A stretch of 64,000 nucleotides of DNA. Source: Streptomyces rhizoryzae (GTDB lineage: Bacteria; Actinomycetota; Actinomycetes; Streptomycetales; Streptomycetaceae). The position numbers and the translations under genes were made by a program. The stretch is from positions 62,001 to 126,000 of the forward strand of contig NZ_JALMUV010000004.1 in assembly GCF_023155275.1 (NCBI RefSeq). The letters run 5' to 3'. This document shows, one piece after another, positions 47,047 to 55,974 of the stretch; the first letter of the stretch is position 1; each line of letters starts with the position of its first letter. The notes under the pieces were generated by a model. That model saw only the letters and a program-made list of their open reading frames with translations. It did not search any database and was not told where the DNA came from.

Positions 47047-47238
47047 ATGACGCAGGAACGGACCGCACTGCCGCGGGCGGTGGACGGCGCGGCACCGGGC
47101 GCACCGGCCGACGGTCATCACCCGCGCAGCGCACGGCCGTTGGGACTTCGGGAGGCCGGCGGCCATCCGGTGAAGCTGTACGCGCTCCGGGCGCCGGGAC
47201 GGACGGTGTCCGAGCGGAAGGACGGCGCGATCCGCTGA
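47047..47238 (+). CDS. short hypothetical protein or truncated gene
   Basis: 63 residues, starting 8 bp after the previous stop. The middle (LGLREAGGHPVKLYALRAPGRTVSE) looks like the N-terminal part of a longer protein, but the frame stops at 47238. I do not recognise a family. It may be the remnant of a gene whose remainder was lost from the following gene-free stretch. Confidence 0.3.
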   Translation: MTQERTALPRAVDGAAPGAPADGHHPRSARPLGLREAGGHPVKLYALRAPGRTVSERKDGAIR

Positions 47239-47631
47239 CGCGGCCGGATACCCGGGCCGCGAAGAGGGCCCGAACGGCTCCGGACAACACAGTCCCCGGG
47301 AGTCCTCATCGCAACCCTCTACCTCAGTCGTCGCTGAGGCTCCGGTTCGCGGGGCTTCCGGGGGCCTGACCAGAGCCACGTCAAGGGTCTCCTGCCAACA
47401 GACGTCTCTGTCGACGGTGCGGCTCTCCGGTTGTCTGGCTATGTCCCAGTTTCCTCCCATTTCGCGTGGAGTCAAGAGGCGCAGACCGGGCATCTCGCAC
47501 CGGGCGGCGGCGACCGGGCCGCACATCAAAGACGCGTAAAGATTGCCGGGGTACGGCAATGTGCGGCGGCCCGGCCACGTGTGACGATCATGCCCGTTCG
47601 AGCGGTGGGAGCGAGCACGGAAGGGCTGGTC
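47239..47631. other. gene-free stretch of lower GC and atypical composition
   Basis: About 390 bp without a supportable gene. Part of it (around 47290-47560) has visibly fewer G/C runs and third-position bias than the surroundings. It may be decayed coding DNA or an untranslated leader for the NfeD-like gene. No RNA family or mobile element was recognised. Confidence 0.4.
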
Positions 47632-48138
47632 ATGGGCTGGTTTCTGGGTCTCGGTATCGGCGGGATCGCCGTGCTCGCGCTGTCGCTGGTCTTCGACGGG
47701 GTGCTGGAGGGCCTGTTCGGCGGTGCGCCGGACGGGCTGTTCGACGGGTTGCTGTCGCTGCCCGTGATCGCCGGTTTCCTGTCGATGGCCGGGTTCGCCG
47801 GGGCGATCGCGTCCGGCACCGGACTCGGTACCGCGTCCGCCGCGGGCACGGGGGTGGCGGCGGGCGCGGTCGCCGGGTGGGCCACCTGGCGGTTCAGCCG
47901 GGCGCTGATGCGGGACCGAACGGATCCGGCGCCGCGCCAGGGCGACCTGGTCGGCACCGCCGGATCGGTGGTGACCGCGATCCCCGCCGACGGGTACGGC
48001 GAGGTGCTGCTGCGGCTCGCCGGGCAGCCCGTGAAGCTGGCCGCCCGGAGCGCGGTCCCCGTGGAGCGGGGCGCCGAGATCTGGGTGGAGGCCGCGCTCT
48101 CGTCCACCTCGGTGGCGGTCCGCCGCGTCGAACGCTGA
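47632..48138 (+). CDS. NfeD-like membrane protein
   Basis: 168 residues. Two or three membrane helices in the first 95 residues (MGWFLGLGIGGIAVLALSLVF, VIAGFLSMAGFAGAIASGTGLG) precede a small C-terminal beta domain (GDLVGTAGSVVTAIPADGYGEVLL ... GAEIWVEAALSSTSVAVRRV), the OB-fold of NfeD/YuaF proteins. It is followed by a flotillin gene, the standard pairing. The ATG at 47632 follows GGAAGGG. Confidence 0.85.
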   Translation: MGWFLGLGIGGIAVLALSLVFDGVLEGLFGGAPDGLFDGLLSLPVIAGFLSMAGFAGAIASGTGLGTASAAGTGVAAGAVAGWATWRFSRALMRDRTDPAPRQGDLVGTAGSVVTAIPADGYGEVLLRLAGQPVKLAARSAVPVERGAEIWVEAALSSTSVAVRRVER

Positions 48139-48267
48139 CGGCGGACCCGGCTCCGGTCACCGACGCCGGTCACCGGAGCCGGGTATCCCGGCCGGACGCC
48201 GCACCGGCCCCGGCGCGGCCCCGCCCTCCGCCGGCCACCTGTTCCATCACCCCAAGGGGGATTTTTC

Positions 48268-49713
48268 ATGAACTCAGTCGCCATAGCCGTCATAGGCGCC
48301 GTGGTCCTCGTCGTGCTGCTCGCCCTGGTGGTGATCACCCGGTACAAGGTCGCCGGGCCCAACGAGGCGTTCCTCATCACCGGCCGGCGCGGCAAGAGGT
48401 CCACCGATCCGGAGACCGGCCGGGTCAGCGTCGACAACAGCGGCCAGAAGGTCGTGGTGGGCGGCGGTGTCTTCGTCGTCCCGTTCGTCCAGCAGCGCTT
48501 CACGCTGGACCTGTCCAGCAGACATCTGCCGGTGGCGGTGCGCGGGGCCGTCACGCTGCGCGGGGTGAAGGCCAACCTCGACGGCGTCGCGATCGTCAAG
48601 GTCGGCGGCAGCGAGGACGCCATCCGGGCCGCCGCGCAGCGCTTCCTCCAGCAGCAGGACGGCATCGTCGGCTTCACCCAGGAGGTGCTGTCCGGCGCGC
48701 TGCGGGCGATCGTCGGCCGGATGGCGGTCGAGGACATCATCCGCGACCGGGCCGCGTTCGCCGGGCAGGTCGCCGAGGAGGCCGAGGCCAGTCTGTCCGG
48801 GCAGGGCCTGATCCTCGACGCGTTCCAGATCCAGGACATCACCACCGAGGGCTCGTACCTGGAGGACCTGGGCCGGCCGGAGGCCGCGCGGGCCCGCCAG
48901 GAGGCGGACATCGCGGAGGCGAACGCCAAGCGGGCCTCGGAGCAGGCGCGGCTGAAGGCCGCCGAGGAGATCGCGGTCGCGGAGCGGACGCTCTACCTGA
49001 AGCAGGCCGAGATCCGGGTCGAGACCGAGGCGGCGGCCGCCAAGGCGAACGCGGCGGGTCCGCTGGCCGAGGCCGCGCGGCAGCAGGAGGTCCTCTCCGA
49101 ACAGGAGAAGGTCGCCGAACGCCGGGCGGCGCTGACCGACCGGGAACTGGACACCCAGGTCCGCAAGCCCGCGGACGCCGCCCGCTACCAGGCCGAGCAG
49201 GAGGCCGAGGCGCGCCGCATCGCCCAGGTCAAGGAGGCCGAGGCGGCCGCCGAACGGGCCCGCCTCACCGGTGAGGGCGAGAAGCTGCACCGCGCCGCGC
49301 TCGCCGAGGCGGTACGGCTGGAGGGCGAGGCGGAGGCCGCCGCGCTCGCCTCGAAGGGCACCGCGGAGGCCGAGGCGATGCACAAGAAGGCCGACGCGTT
49401 CGCGCGCTACGGCGACGCGGCCGTCCTCCAGATGCTGGTCGAGGTGCTCCCGCAGATCGTCGCCAAGGCGTCCGAGCCGCTGGCCGCCGTCGACAAGCTG
49501 ACCGTCATCTCCACCGACGGCGCCGCCCAACTCCCCCGCACCGTGGCCACCAACGTGGCCCAGGGGATGGAACTCCTCAGCTCGCTCTCGGGCCTGGACC
49601 TCACGGCCCTGCTGAACCGGGTGACCGCGGGCACCGCCGGCCCGGCCGGCACCGCCCCCGCCCCGGCCCCGTCCTCCGCGCCCACCAAGGACACCATCGA
49701 CATCACCGGCTAG
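48268..49713 (+). CDS. flotillin-like SPFH/band 7 protein
   Basis: 481 residues. A single N-terminal membrane helix (AIAVIGAVVLVVLLALVVITRY) anchors an SPFH domain (about 30-210). A long Ala/Glu-rich coiled coil with EAEA repeats (about 210-390) follows, then a C-terminal hydrophobic region (QMLVEVLPQIVAKASEPL) and a Pro-rich tail. Flotillins organise membrane microdomains with NfeD-type partners. An AAGGGGGAT ribosome site is visible. Confidence 0.92.
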   Translation: MNSVAIAVIGAVVLVVLLALVVITRYKVAGPNEAFLITGRRGKRSTDPETGRVSVDNSGQKVVVGGGVFVVPFVQQRFTLDLSSRHLPVAVRGAVTLRGVKANLDGVAIVKVGGSEDAIRAAAQRFLQQQDGIVGFTQEVLSGALRAIVGRMAVEDIIRDRAAFAGQVAEEAEASLSGQGLILDAFQIQDITTEGSYLEDLGRPEAARARQEADIAEANAKRASEQARLKAAEEIAVAERTLYLKQAEIRVETEAAAAKANAAGPLAEAARQQEVLSEQEKVAERRAALTDRELDTQVRKPADAARYQAEQEAEARRIAQVKEAEAAAERARLTGEGEKLHRAALAEAVRLEGEAEAAALASKGTAEAEAMHKKADAFARYGDAAVLQMLVEVLPQIVAKASEPLAAVDKLTVISTDGAAQLPRTVATNVAQGMELLSSLSGLDLTALLNRVTAGTAGPAGTAPAPAPSSAPTKDTIDITG

Positions 49714-49840
49714 CGGAGCGGGGGCGGCAGTTGGCAGGCGGCGGTCGGCAGTTCCCGGCGGACGCGTACCGGCCTGTCGGCGGGCCGGTGCTCGCGGCGT
49801 GGCCCGGCCACCCCGCGCGTACCGGCCCGCCCCGATTCCG

Positions 49841-50614
49841 TCAGGACGGTTCTTCCCCGCCCCTCCGCTCGTTCCCGTCCGTCCGGCCGTCCCGGTCCGT
49901 CCGGTCGATGAGTGCCTGTACCCCGTCCAGGACGCGGGCCAGGGGGAAGTCCAGGGGGTCGGCGGTGTCGGGGGTGAAGGCGCCGTGCGCGATGGCGTGG
50001 GTGAGGTGGGGGAAGCGGGCGGCGTGGCGGGTGATCAGCTCGCCGGTGAGGCGGTTCCATTCCTGGTCGTGCTGCTGGTCGAAGTCGACCTGCTCCTGGG
50101 CCACGGTGCGGACCAGGCCGGCAATCAGGACGAAGATGCGGTGCTGCTGGGCGGCGGGCAGGCCGGTGGGTTCGAGGGCGGCGAACGCGGCGTCGAGCCA
50201 GCCCAGTTGGTGCGGGCCCATGGCCTGGCGGCGCAGGGCGGTGGCGGCCAGCAGCCAGGGGTGGGCGCGGTGGACCTGCTGGGAGAGGCGGGCCCAGTGG
50301 GTCAGGCGCGGCCGCCAGCCGCCCTCGACCGCCGAGAGGTCCGGCACCTGGGCGAGGACCGACTCGACCATCAGCTCGACGAGTTCGGTCTTGCCGGGGA
50401 CGTAGCGGTAGAGCGCCATCGCGGAGAGGTCGAAGGCGGCCGCGACCTTGCTCATGGAGACCGCGGCCAGGCCCTCGGCGTCCGCGAGGTCCACCGCGGC
50501 GTCGGCGATCCGGCGGGGCGTCAGGCTCGGCTTGGGCCCGCGGGTCGGCCGGTCCTGCTCGCCCCACAGCAGCGCGATACCGGTGCGCAGGTCGCGGGCC
50601 TTCTCCTTGGCCAT
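49841..50614 (-). CDS. TetR-family repressor
   Basis: 257 residues. The helix-turn-helix is at about 28-75 (LTPRRIADAAVDLADAEGLAAVSMSKVAAAFDLSAMALYRYVPGKTELVELM). The C-terminal part fits the TetR_C_1 group that often binds small hydrophobic drugs. It is divergent from an alpha/beta hydrolase across 107 bp, the usual layout of a local repressor. An AGGAGGAGA site precedes the ATG. Confidence 0.92.
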   Translation of the reverse strand: MAKEKARDLRTGIALLWGEQDRPTRGPKPSLTPRRIADAAVDLADAEGLAAVSMSKVAAAFDLSAMALYRYVPGKTELVELMVESVLAQVPDLSAVEGGWRPRLTHWARLSQQVHRAHPWLLAATALRRQAMGPHQLGWLDAAFAALEPTGLPAAQQHRIFVLIAGLVRTVAQEQVDFDQQHDQEWNRLTGELITRHAARFPHLTHAIAHGAFTPDTADPLDFPLARVLDGVQALIDRTDRDGRTDGNERRGGEEPS

Positions 50615-50721
50615 GTCGGCTCTCCTCCTCGTCCTGGTCGGCGGGCCGGTTGACGCCGCCCAAGAACTGTATATACCTTAAACGCATCTGCTGACGCGAT
50701 AAACAGTTTAGGGGAGTAACC
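50615..50721. promoter_or_regulatory. divergent tetR/hydrolase promoter with an imperfect palindrome
   Basis: An AT-rich core lies near 50665-50710. AACTGT and ACAGTT flank it, and TTAAACGC/GCGATAAA form an imperfect inverted repeat around GCATCTGCTGACGC. This is the likely TetR operator and contains -10-like TATATA and GATAAA. Confidence 0.5.
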
Positions 50722-51801
50722 GTGATCGTCGCCGTCGCCTCCGTCACCGCCGCCGCCCTTGCCGCGCCCCTGGCCGGCCTGCTCGGCCACCGGCAGCTCA
50801 AGCGCGCCGCGCTCGCCAGGAAGATCCGCCTCACCACTCCGCACGGCATCGACGAGTCCGGGTTCGTACGGATCGGCGGCCTCGACCAGTGGATCTCGAT
50901 CCGCGGCGAGGACCTCGGCAACCCGGTGGTCCTGGAGATCCTGGGCGGCCCGGGCGCCTCCAACCTGGTGTTCCTCCCGCGCACCCGCGCCTGGGAGAAG
51001 CACTTCACGGTCGTGCGCTGGGACATGCGCGGCGCCGGTTTCACCTTCGCCGCCGCCGGCCCCGGCGGCCAGGGCGAGCTGAGCTTCGAGCAGCTGCACC
51101 GCGATGCGCTGGAGGTCACCGAGTACGTCCGGACCCGGCTCGGCGTGCCGAAGGTGCTGCTGGTCGCCAACTCCTTCGGCACCGTGCTCGGCCTGCGGCT
51201 GGCCCGCAACCACCCCGAGCTGTACTCCGGTTACGTCGGCACCGACCAGAACATCCTCGACGGCGGCCGCGAACGCTCCGCGTACGACGCCATGGTGGAC
51301 CGCCTCCGCGCGGCGGGGAAGAAGAAGGAGCTGGCCGCCGCGCTGGAGATGGGCGCCGACCGGCGGGCCTGGACGGTCCGGCAGGTCGCCGCCTTCAACA
51401 AGCTGGTCCTGACCAGCGATCCGCTGTCCTACGACACCATGAAGACGGTGGTGGTCCGCTCGCTGTGGTTCTCCCCCCTGCACACCCTGCGCGGCCTGCG
51501 CGCCTACCTGGGGGCCATGAACTACTCCGAGCAACTCCAGGTGCAGGCCGCGGCCATCGACGAACGGGCCGAGGGCACCGCGTTCGCGATCCCGTTCTTC
51601 GTCTTCCAGGGCGATGCAGACGTGCTGACCCCGCCGCAGCCGGCCAAGCGCTTCTTCGACGAGGTCAGCGCCCCCGTCAAGGAGTTCGCGCTGATCCGCG
51701 GCGCCAGTCACTTCGCCGGCTTCCGCCACCCCGACCAGTTCCTCGACCTGATGCTCACCAGGGTCCGCCCGGCCCTCACCGCGCGGCCGCCGGCCGCCTG
51801 A
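50722..51801 (+). CDS. alpha/beta hydrolase (proline iminopeptidase-like)
   Basis: 359 residues. An N-terminal hydrophobic segment may be an anchor. The oxyanion region is LEILGGPGAS, the nucleophile lies in VANSFGT (the first Gly of GxSxG is replaced by Ala-Asn), the acid is in FQGDADVLTP and the His in RGASHFAGF. The HGGPG-like start and cap region resemble proline iminopeptidases. The GTG start follows GGGGAG. It is probably repressed by the divergent TetR. Confidence 0.85.
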   Translation: MIVAVASVTAAALAAPLAGLLGHRQLKRAALARKIRLTTPHGIDESGFVRIGGLDQWISIRGEDLGNPVVLEILGGPGASNLVFLPRTRAWEKHFTVVRWDMRGAGFTFAAAGPGGQGELSFEQLHRDALEVTEYVRTRLGVPKVLLVANSFGTVLGLRLARNHPELYSGYVGTDQNILDGGRERSAYDAMVDRLRAAGKKKELAAALEMGADRRAWTVRQVAAFNKLVLTSDPLSYDTMKTVVVRSLWFSPLHTLRGLRAYLGAMNYSEQLQVQAAAIDERAEGTAFAIPFFVFQGDADVLTPPQPAKRFFDEVSAPVKEFALIRGASHFAGFRHPDQFLDLMLTRVRPALTARPPAA

Positions 51802-51818
51802 GGCCCGCCGTGAGGGGG

Positions 51819-52553
51819 TTACCCGTGGGCGCTGATGATGCCGCCGGTGCTGAGGACGATGGAGACGCCGTTGGCGTCGACGCCGACGTCGTGCCCCTTC
51901 GTCTCCAGGGTGGCGTCCACCGAGCCGTCACGGCCGATGATCTGCGCGCGGTACCGCTGTTCGCCGGCCTTGGTCACCTTGGCCGTCCAGCCGCCCGCGA
52001 GCGTGAAGGTGCCCGGCCCCTGCCGGCCGCCGCCCATCCAGGAACGGACCTCGCCGCCCATCGTGAGCAGGACGAACATGTCGTTGGCGTCGAGGCCCGC
52101 GTCGACCTGCTGGTCGCTCGTCTCCAGGGTGGCCAGCACCGCACCACGGCTGACGATCTTGGCGCGGTAGTGCCCGCCGGCGAGCCGGTAGATCTCGGCG
52201 GTGCTGCCGTCCGCCAGGGGCTGGGTGTGGACCGGGGACGACGCCGTGGCCGCGCCGGTGTGCGTGCCGCCGGACCGCGTACCCGCGGTGCTCTCCTTGG
52301 CGGTGCTCCCCTTGGCGGCGCTCGGCACACCGGAATCCGCCCGGGAGGACGAACCCTGGGCCGCGGCGGACGCACCCGATCCGGCGGCCGCCGCGCCGGT
52401 GTCCGCGTGGCCCGCGGGCTTTCCCCCGGCGGCGTCCGAACCGGAACAGGCCGTCAGGGAGAGGGCGGCGGCCGCGGTCAGGGCCGCGGCGGCGACGCGC
52501 AGCGCGCGGCGGCGGCCGTGGGTGCGGGCGCGGGCAGTGGTGCTGGAGCTCAT
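51819..52553 (-). CDS. secreted lipoprotein with two repeated domains
   Basis: 244 residues. The signal ends LSLTAC, a clear lipobox. A Ser/Ala/Thr-rich linker (~40-105) is followed by two copies of a ~50-residue unit: YRLAGGHYRAKIVSRGAVLATLETS...DANDMFVLLTMGG and VTKAGEQRYRAQIIGRDGSVDATLETK...DANGVSIVLSTGG. Each looks like a small beta domain. I do not know a family or function. It is convergent with the hydrolase gene. Confidence 0.72.
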   Translation of the reverse strand: MSSSTTARARTHGRRRALRVAAAALTAAAALSLTACSGSDAAGGKPAGHADTGAAAAGSGASAAAQGSSSRADSGVPSAAKGSTAKESTAGTRSGGTHTGAATASSPVHTQPLADGSTAEIYRLAGGHYRAKIVSRGAVLATLETSDQQVDAGLDANDMFVLLTMGGEVRSWMGGGRQGPGTFTLAGGWTAKVTKAGEQRYRAQIIGRDGSVDATLETKGHDVGVDANGVSIVLSTGGIISAHG

Positions 52554-52891
52554 GCGAGGTCCCTCCGGGACGGTCGGTGGCGTGGTCTGCTCGGTACGGC
52601 ATCCACTCTGCCCAGGGCCGCTACCGCGGGCCTGCCGCGCGGCTAACGCCCGGCTAACGCAGGGGTGGAGGACCGCCGTGGGGGGAGGGGGCCCGGCCGC
52701 TCCGCCGGATGCTCCATAACGTCCGTGTTATGGCGAAGCGTTAGTACTGCGTTCACACCGCCCTGCGCAAGTATGTGCGTGTCCATGGCGAACCGGCCGG
52801 TCGTTCCGGCGGTCGCCGTGGGCGCGGCCCCCGAGGCCGTCGGCCCCGTCCCCGCACGCCGACCGCGGTGTGCCTTCCGGATCGAGGAACC
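52554..52891. promoter_or_regulatory. intergenic region with a palindrome, upstream of a lipoprotein and a protease
   Basis: No gene supported. CCATAAC-GTCCGT-GTTATGG at 52714-52733 is a perfect 7-bp inverted repeat, about 160 bp from both divergent starts. TGCGCAAG at 52764-52771 is shared with the palindrome before the LysR gene. Confidence 0.45.
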
Positions 52892-53608
52892 TTGCGTATA
52901 CCCAAGCTCGTGCCCGCGCTCGCCGCCGCGGCGGTCGCCGTCCTCGCCCTCGCCGCCCCCACCGCCACCGCGGCGCCGGCCGGCCCCGGCGCCCCGGGGC
53001 CGCGGCCCATCATCGGCGGGCAGTACGCCGACAGCGGCCCCTGGGCCGCCCGGCTCTACGCGAACGGCCAGGAGACCTGTTCGGCCAGCCTCATCGCCCC
53101 GACCTGGGTGCTCACCGCCAAGCACTGCGTCGCCGGCGGCGCGCTGTCGTTCCGCATCGGGAGCCTGGACCAGTACAGCGGCGGCACCGTGGCCAACGGC
53201 GTGCAGACCTACACCCACGGGGCGGATCTGGCGCTCGTCCGCCTCGACCGCCCGGTGTCCACGACCTATGCCGTCCTCGGCCAGCCGGGCTCGGTGAGCG
53301 TCGGGCAGAACGTGCAGGTCTACGGCTGGGGCGCCACCTCCCGGTGCGGTTCGGAGATCAACTGCCAGTCGCGCTACCTGAAGTACGCCGACGTCACCGT
53401 CACCGGCGGCTGCACCGACGCCTACGGCGGCTCCGCGATCTGCGCCTCCTGGGGCGACGGCATCACCGCAGGCGGCGACTCCGGCGGCCCGATGATGGCG
53501 AACGGGGTCCAGGTCGGCGTCGCCTCCACCAGCGACCGCCAGTCGACCACGGCCTACAGCAACGTGACCGCGTACCGCTCCTGGATCCGGTCCGTCGCGG
53601 GGGTCTGA
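52892..53608 (+). CDS. secreted trypsin-like serine protease (S1)
   Basis: 238 residues from a TTG start with GAGGAA upstream. A signal peptide (LVPALAAAAVAVLALAAPTATA) and a short propeptide lead to IIGGQYADSGPWAARLY, the mature N-terminus. The triad is His in TAKHC, Asp in HGADLALV and Ser in GGDSGGP. Six cysteines give the expected disulfides. It should cleave proteins outside the cell. A terminator follows, then a LysR gene. Confidence 0.92.
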   Translation: MRIPKLVPALAAAAVAVLALAAPTATAAPAGPGAPGPRPIIGGQYADSGPWAARLYANGQETCSASLIAPTWVLTAKHCVAGGALSFRIGSLDQYSGGTVANGVQTYTHGADLALVRLDRPVSTTYAVLGQPGSVSVGQNVQVYGWGATSRCGSEINCQSRYLKYADVTVTGGCTDAYGGSAICASWGDGITAGGDSGGPMMANGVQVGVASTSDRQSTTAYSNVTAYRSWIRSVAGV

Positions 53609-53639
53609 CCCCCTGCCGCCGCCGTCCCCGCCGGCACCG

Positions 53640-53668
53640 GGGCCCGCATCGCGACGCGGTGCGGGCCC
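53640..53668 (+). terminator. terminator after the protease gene
   Basis: GGGCCCGCA at 53640-53648 pairs with TGCGGGCCC at 53660-53668, followed by TT. Confidence 0.7.
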
Positions 53669-53755
53669 TTGCCGCGGCCCGGCCGCCGACCGGGAACCGC
53701 GGCCCACGGGCCCGACACCTGAAGTTTCAACAACCTCTTGCCCGCCGTCCCCGTA

Positions 53756-53763
53756 TTGCGCAA
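53756..53763. promoter_or_regulatory. TTGCGCAA palindrome upstream of the LysR gene
   Basis: The perfect palindrome lies 9 bp before the LysR ATG. TGCGCAAG also occurs upstream of the protease at 52764-52771. It could be the half-site core of the LysR regulator, but the site is short. Confidence 0.35.
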
Positions 53764-53772
53764 GCTCCCTTC

Positions 53773-54768
53773 ATGGAACTGGAGTTACGACATCTGAGGA
53801 TCCTCCGCGCGATCGCCGACGCGGGCAGTCTGACCAGAGCCGCGACGGCGCTCGGCCTCGCCCAGCCCGCGCTCAGCGCGCAGCTCAGACGGATCGAGCG
53901 GGCCTTCGGCGGTGCGCTGTTCGAGCGCGGGCGGTACGGCGTACGGGCCACCGCGCTCGGCGAACTCGTCCTGGAGCGCACCCGGGTGGTGCTGCCGGCG
54001 GTGAGCGAACTCCAGCGGGAGGCCGCCCGGTTCGCCCGCACCCGGCGGGAGGCCGCACGCCTGCGGCTGGGCGCCACCCACGGCCCGCTGCTGGGCGCGC
54101 TGGTGGACCGGCTCGCCGACGCCGCCCCGGACACCGCGGTCAGAACCCATGTCTCCTGGTCCGAGCGCGAGTTGGCCGAGCTGCTGGCCGAAGGGCGCCT
54201 GGACTTCGCGCTCGCCGGGGCCTGCGGGACCGCCCCGCCCCCCGGCGCCCCGCACCTCGCCTGGCGCGATATCGCCGTCGAGCCCATCTTCGTCATGCTC
54301 CCCGACAGCCATCCGCGCGCCCGCGACCGGGAGGTCGAGCTGGCCGCCCTGGCCGGGGAGACCTGGGTGTGCGTCCCCGGCGACGGCTGTTTCGGGGACT
54401 GCTTCACCGCCGCCTGCGCCCGGGCCGGCTTCAGTCCCCGCCGGATGTACGAGACGGACACCGTCTCCTGCGCGCACCTGGTGCAGGTGGGCCGGGCGGT
54501 GGGCCTGTGCCGCGCCACCTTCCCGCCCACCCCCGGCCTGACCACCCGCCCGCTCGCCGGTACGCCCCTGCAATGGCGGCACGTACTGGGCTGGCACCCG
54601 GCGCACCAGCGGCCCGACACCGCGGCCACGATGCTGGCCCAGGCCCTGCACGCGCACGCGCGGACCGCGGCGCACTGCGACACCTACACGGACTGGCGGA
54701 CCCGGGCCGGCCAGGCCGCCCGGCCGGCGGCCCGCGGCGCCGCCGCGCTGGAGGAGGGGGCCGTCTGA
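53773..54768 (+). CDS. LysR-family regulator
   Basis: 331 residues. The N-terminal helix-turn-helix is typical (MELELRHLRILRAIADAGSLTRAATALGLAQPALSAQLRRIE). The effector domain spans about 95-290. A cysteine-rich stretch (VCVPGDGCFGDCFTAACARAGF) is unusual and could be redox-active. It follows the trypsin-like protease gene and precedes a dioxygenase; either might be its target. Confidence 0.9.
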   Translation: MELELRHLRILRAIADAGSLTRAATALGLAQPALSAQLRRIERAFGGALFERGRYGVRATALGELVLERTRVVLPAVSELQREAARFARTRREAARLRLGATHGPLLGALVDRLADAAPDTAVRTHVSWSERELAELLAEGRLDFALAGACGTAPPPGAPHLAWRDIAVEPIFVMLPDSHPRARDREVELAALAGETWVCVPGDGCFGDCFTAACARAGFSPRRMYETDTVSCAHLVQVGRAVGLCRATFPPTPGLTTRPLAGTPLQWRHVLGWHPAHQRPDTAATMLAQALHAHARTAAHCDTYTDWRTRAGQAARPAARGAAALEEGAV

Positions 54769-55058
54769 GCGCGGCACCCGGGTGGGCGGCGGGGGCCGCC
54801 GCAGGCGCGTTTTCCTCCATAACGCCGCCCAGAGGGATCGAGCGGTATCTCGCTGAACCGCCGCCCCCGCCCGTACCGTCATCGGCGGTGACCGCACCGC
54901 GGCCGGCCCCGCGCACGGCATCGCGCGGCGTGCGCGCCGGGGCCCGCCCCGTCCGCGCGCCGCCGTGTTCACGGGCCACCGCGGCCGCGCTCCCCGGTCA
55001 CCTGTCAGGCACGTCCCGTCCCTCTTCCTTCCCTACTCAAGGAGACCGAGGAATCGCC
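54769..55058. other. intergenic region upstream of the dioxygenase, no gene seen
   Basis: About 290 bp. CCATAACG at 54817-54824 repeats part of the palindrome found at 52714. A GGAGACC ribosome site precedes the ATG at 55059. No clear promoter. Confidence 0.35.
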
Positions 55059-55898
55059 ATGACACCCCTCCCCCACCGCGACACCGGCGCCGGCCGGCCG
55101 ATCAGCCGCAAGAGCCTGCTCAAGGCGGCCGTCGCCGCCGGGGCCGCGGTCCCGCTGCTGTCGTCGGGCACGGTGGCGCTCGCCCGCGACGCCGCCGGCC
55201 GCGGACGCACCCTGTCCGCGACGCCCGCCTGCGACGACGGGGACGGCCCGACCCACGACCAGATCGAGGGCCCGTACTTCAAGCCCGCCTCCCCGCTGCG
55301 GACGAACCTGGTGGACCCCGGCACGCCGGGCACCCCGCTGACCGTCAGCGGCTACGTCTTCGGCCGCCGCTGCGCCCCGCTCTCCGGGGTGCTGCTCGAC
55401 TTCTGGCAGGCCGACGACGCCGGCGACTACGACATGGCCGGCTACACCCTGCGCGGCCACCAGTTCACGGCGGCGGGCGGCGCGTTCTCGCTGACCACGA
55501 TCGTGCCGGGCCTCTACCCGGGCCGCACGCGCCACCTCCACGTCAAGGTGCAGGCCCCCGGCCGGCCCGTCCTGACCACCCAGCTGTACTTCCCCGGCGA
55601 ACCGCGCAACACCACCGACGCCCTCTTCGACGCGGCGCTGCTGATGAACGTCCGCGGGGCCGGCGGCGGGCGGGAAGGCACCTTCGACTTCGTGCTGGAC
55701 GCCGACGGGACGCCGGGGCCGGGCGACCCCACCGATCCGCCGACCGACCCGCCCGGCGGCGCCTGGACGCCCGGCCGCCCCTACGCCGCGGGCGACCGGG
55801 TCACCTATCAGGGCGGTGCCTACCGCTGCGTGCAGGCCCACATCTCGATGGCCGGCTGGGAGCCGCCCCGCGTCCCTGCCCTGTGGCGCCGCGAGTGA
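55059..55898 (+). CDS. secreted intradiol ring-cleavage dioxygenase with a CBM5/12
   Basis: 279 residues. The N-terminus (RPISRKSLLKAAVAAGAAVPLLSSG) is a signal with a Tat-like pattern. The catalytic domain (about 60-220) has IEGPYFKP, SGVLLDFWQADDAGDYD and GRTRHLHVKV, which supply the Tyr and His ligands of the non-heme Fe(III). After a Pro/Thr/Asp linker, the last ~45 residues (WTPGRPYAAGDRVTYQGGAYRCVQAH ... ALWRRE) are a chitin/cellulose-binding CBM5/12. It should open catechols on plant or fungal polymers. A homologous fusion is known from Streptomyces SirexAA-E. Confidence 0.9.
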   Translation: MTPLPHRDTGAGRPISRKSLLKAAVAAGAAVPLLSSGTVALARDAAGRGRTLSATPACDDGDGPTHDQIEGPYFKPASPLRTNLVDPGTPGTPLTVSGYVFGRRCAPLSGVLLDFWQADDAGDYDMAGYTLRGHQFTAAGGAFSLTTIVPGLYPGRTRHLHVKVQAPGRPVLTTQLYFPGEPRNTTDALFDAALLMNVRGAGGGREGTFDFVLDADGTPGPGDPTDPPTDPPGGAWTPGRPYAAGDRVTYQGGAYRCVQAHISMAGWEPPRVPALWRRE

Positions 55899-55974
55899 CC
55901 CCCGCCCCGGGCGGGCGGGGCGGCCGCCGGGGAAATGCCGTGCCGCTTCCCGCCGTTCGTGCCAGGGTGCGGGC

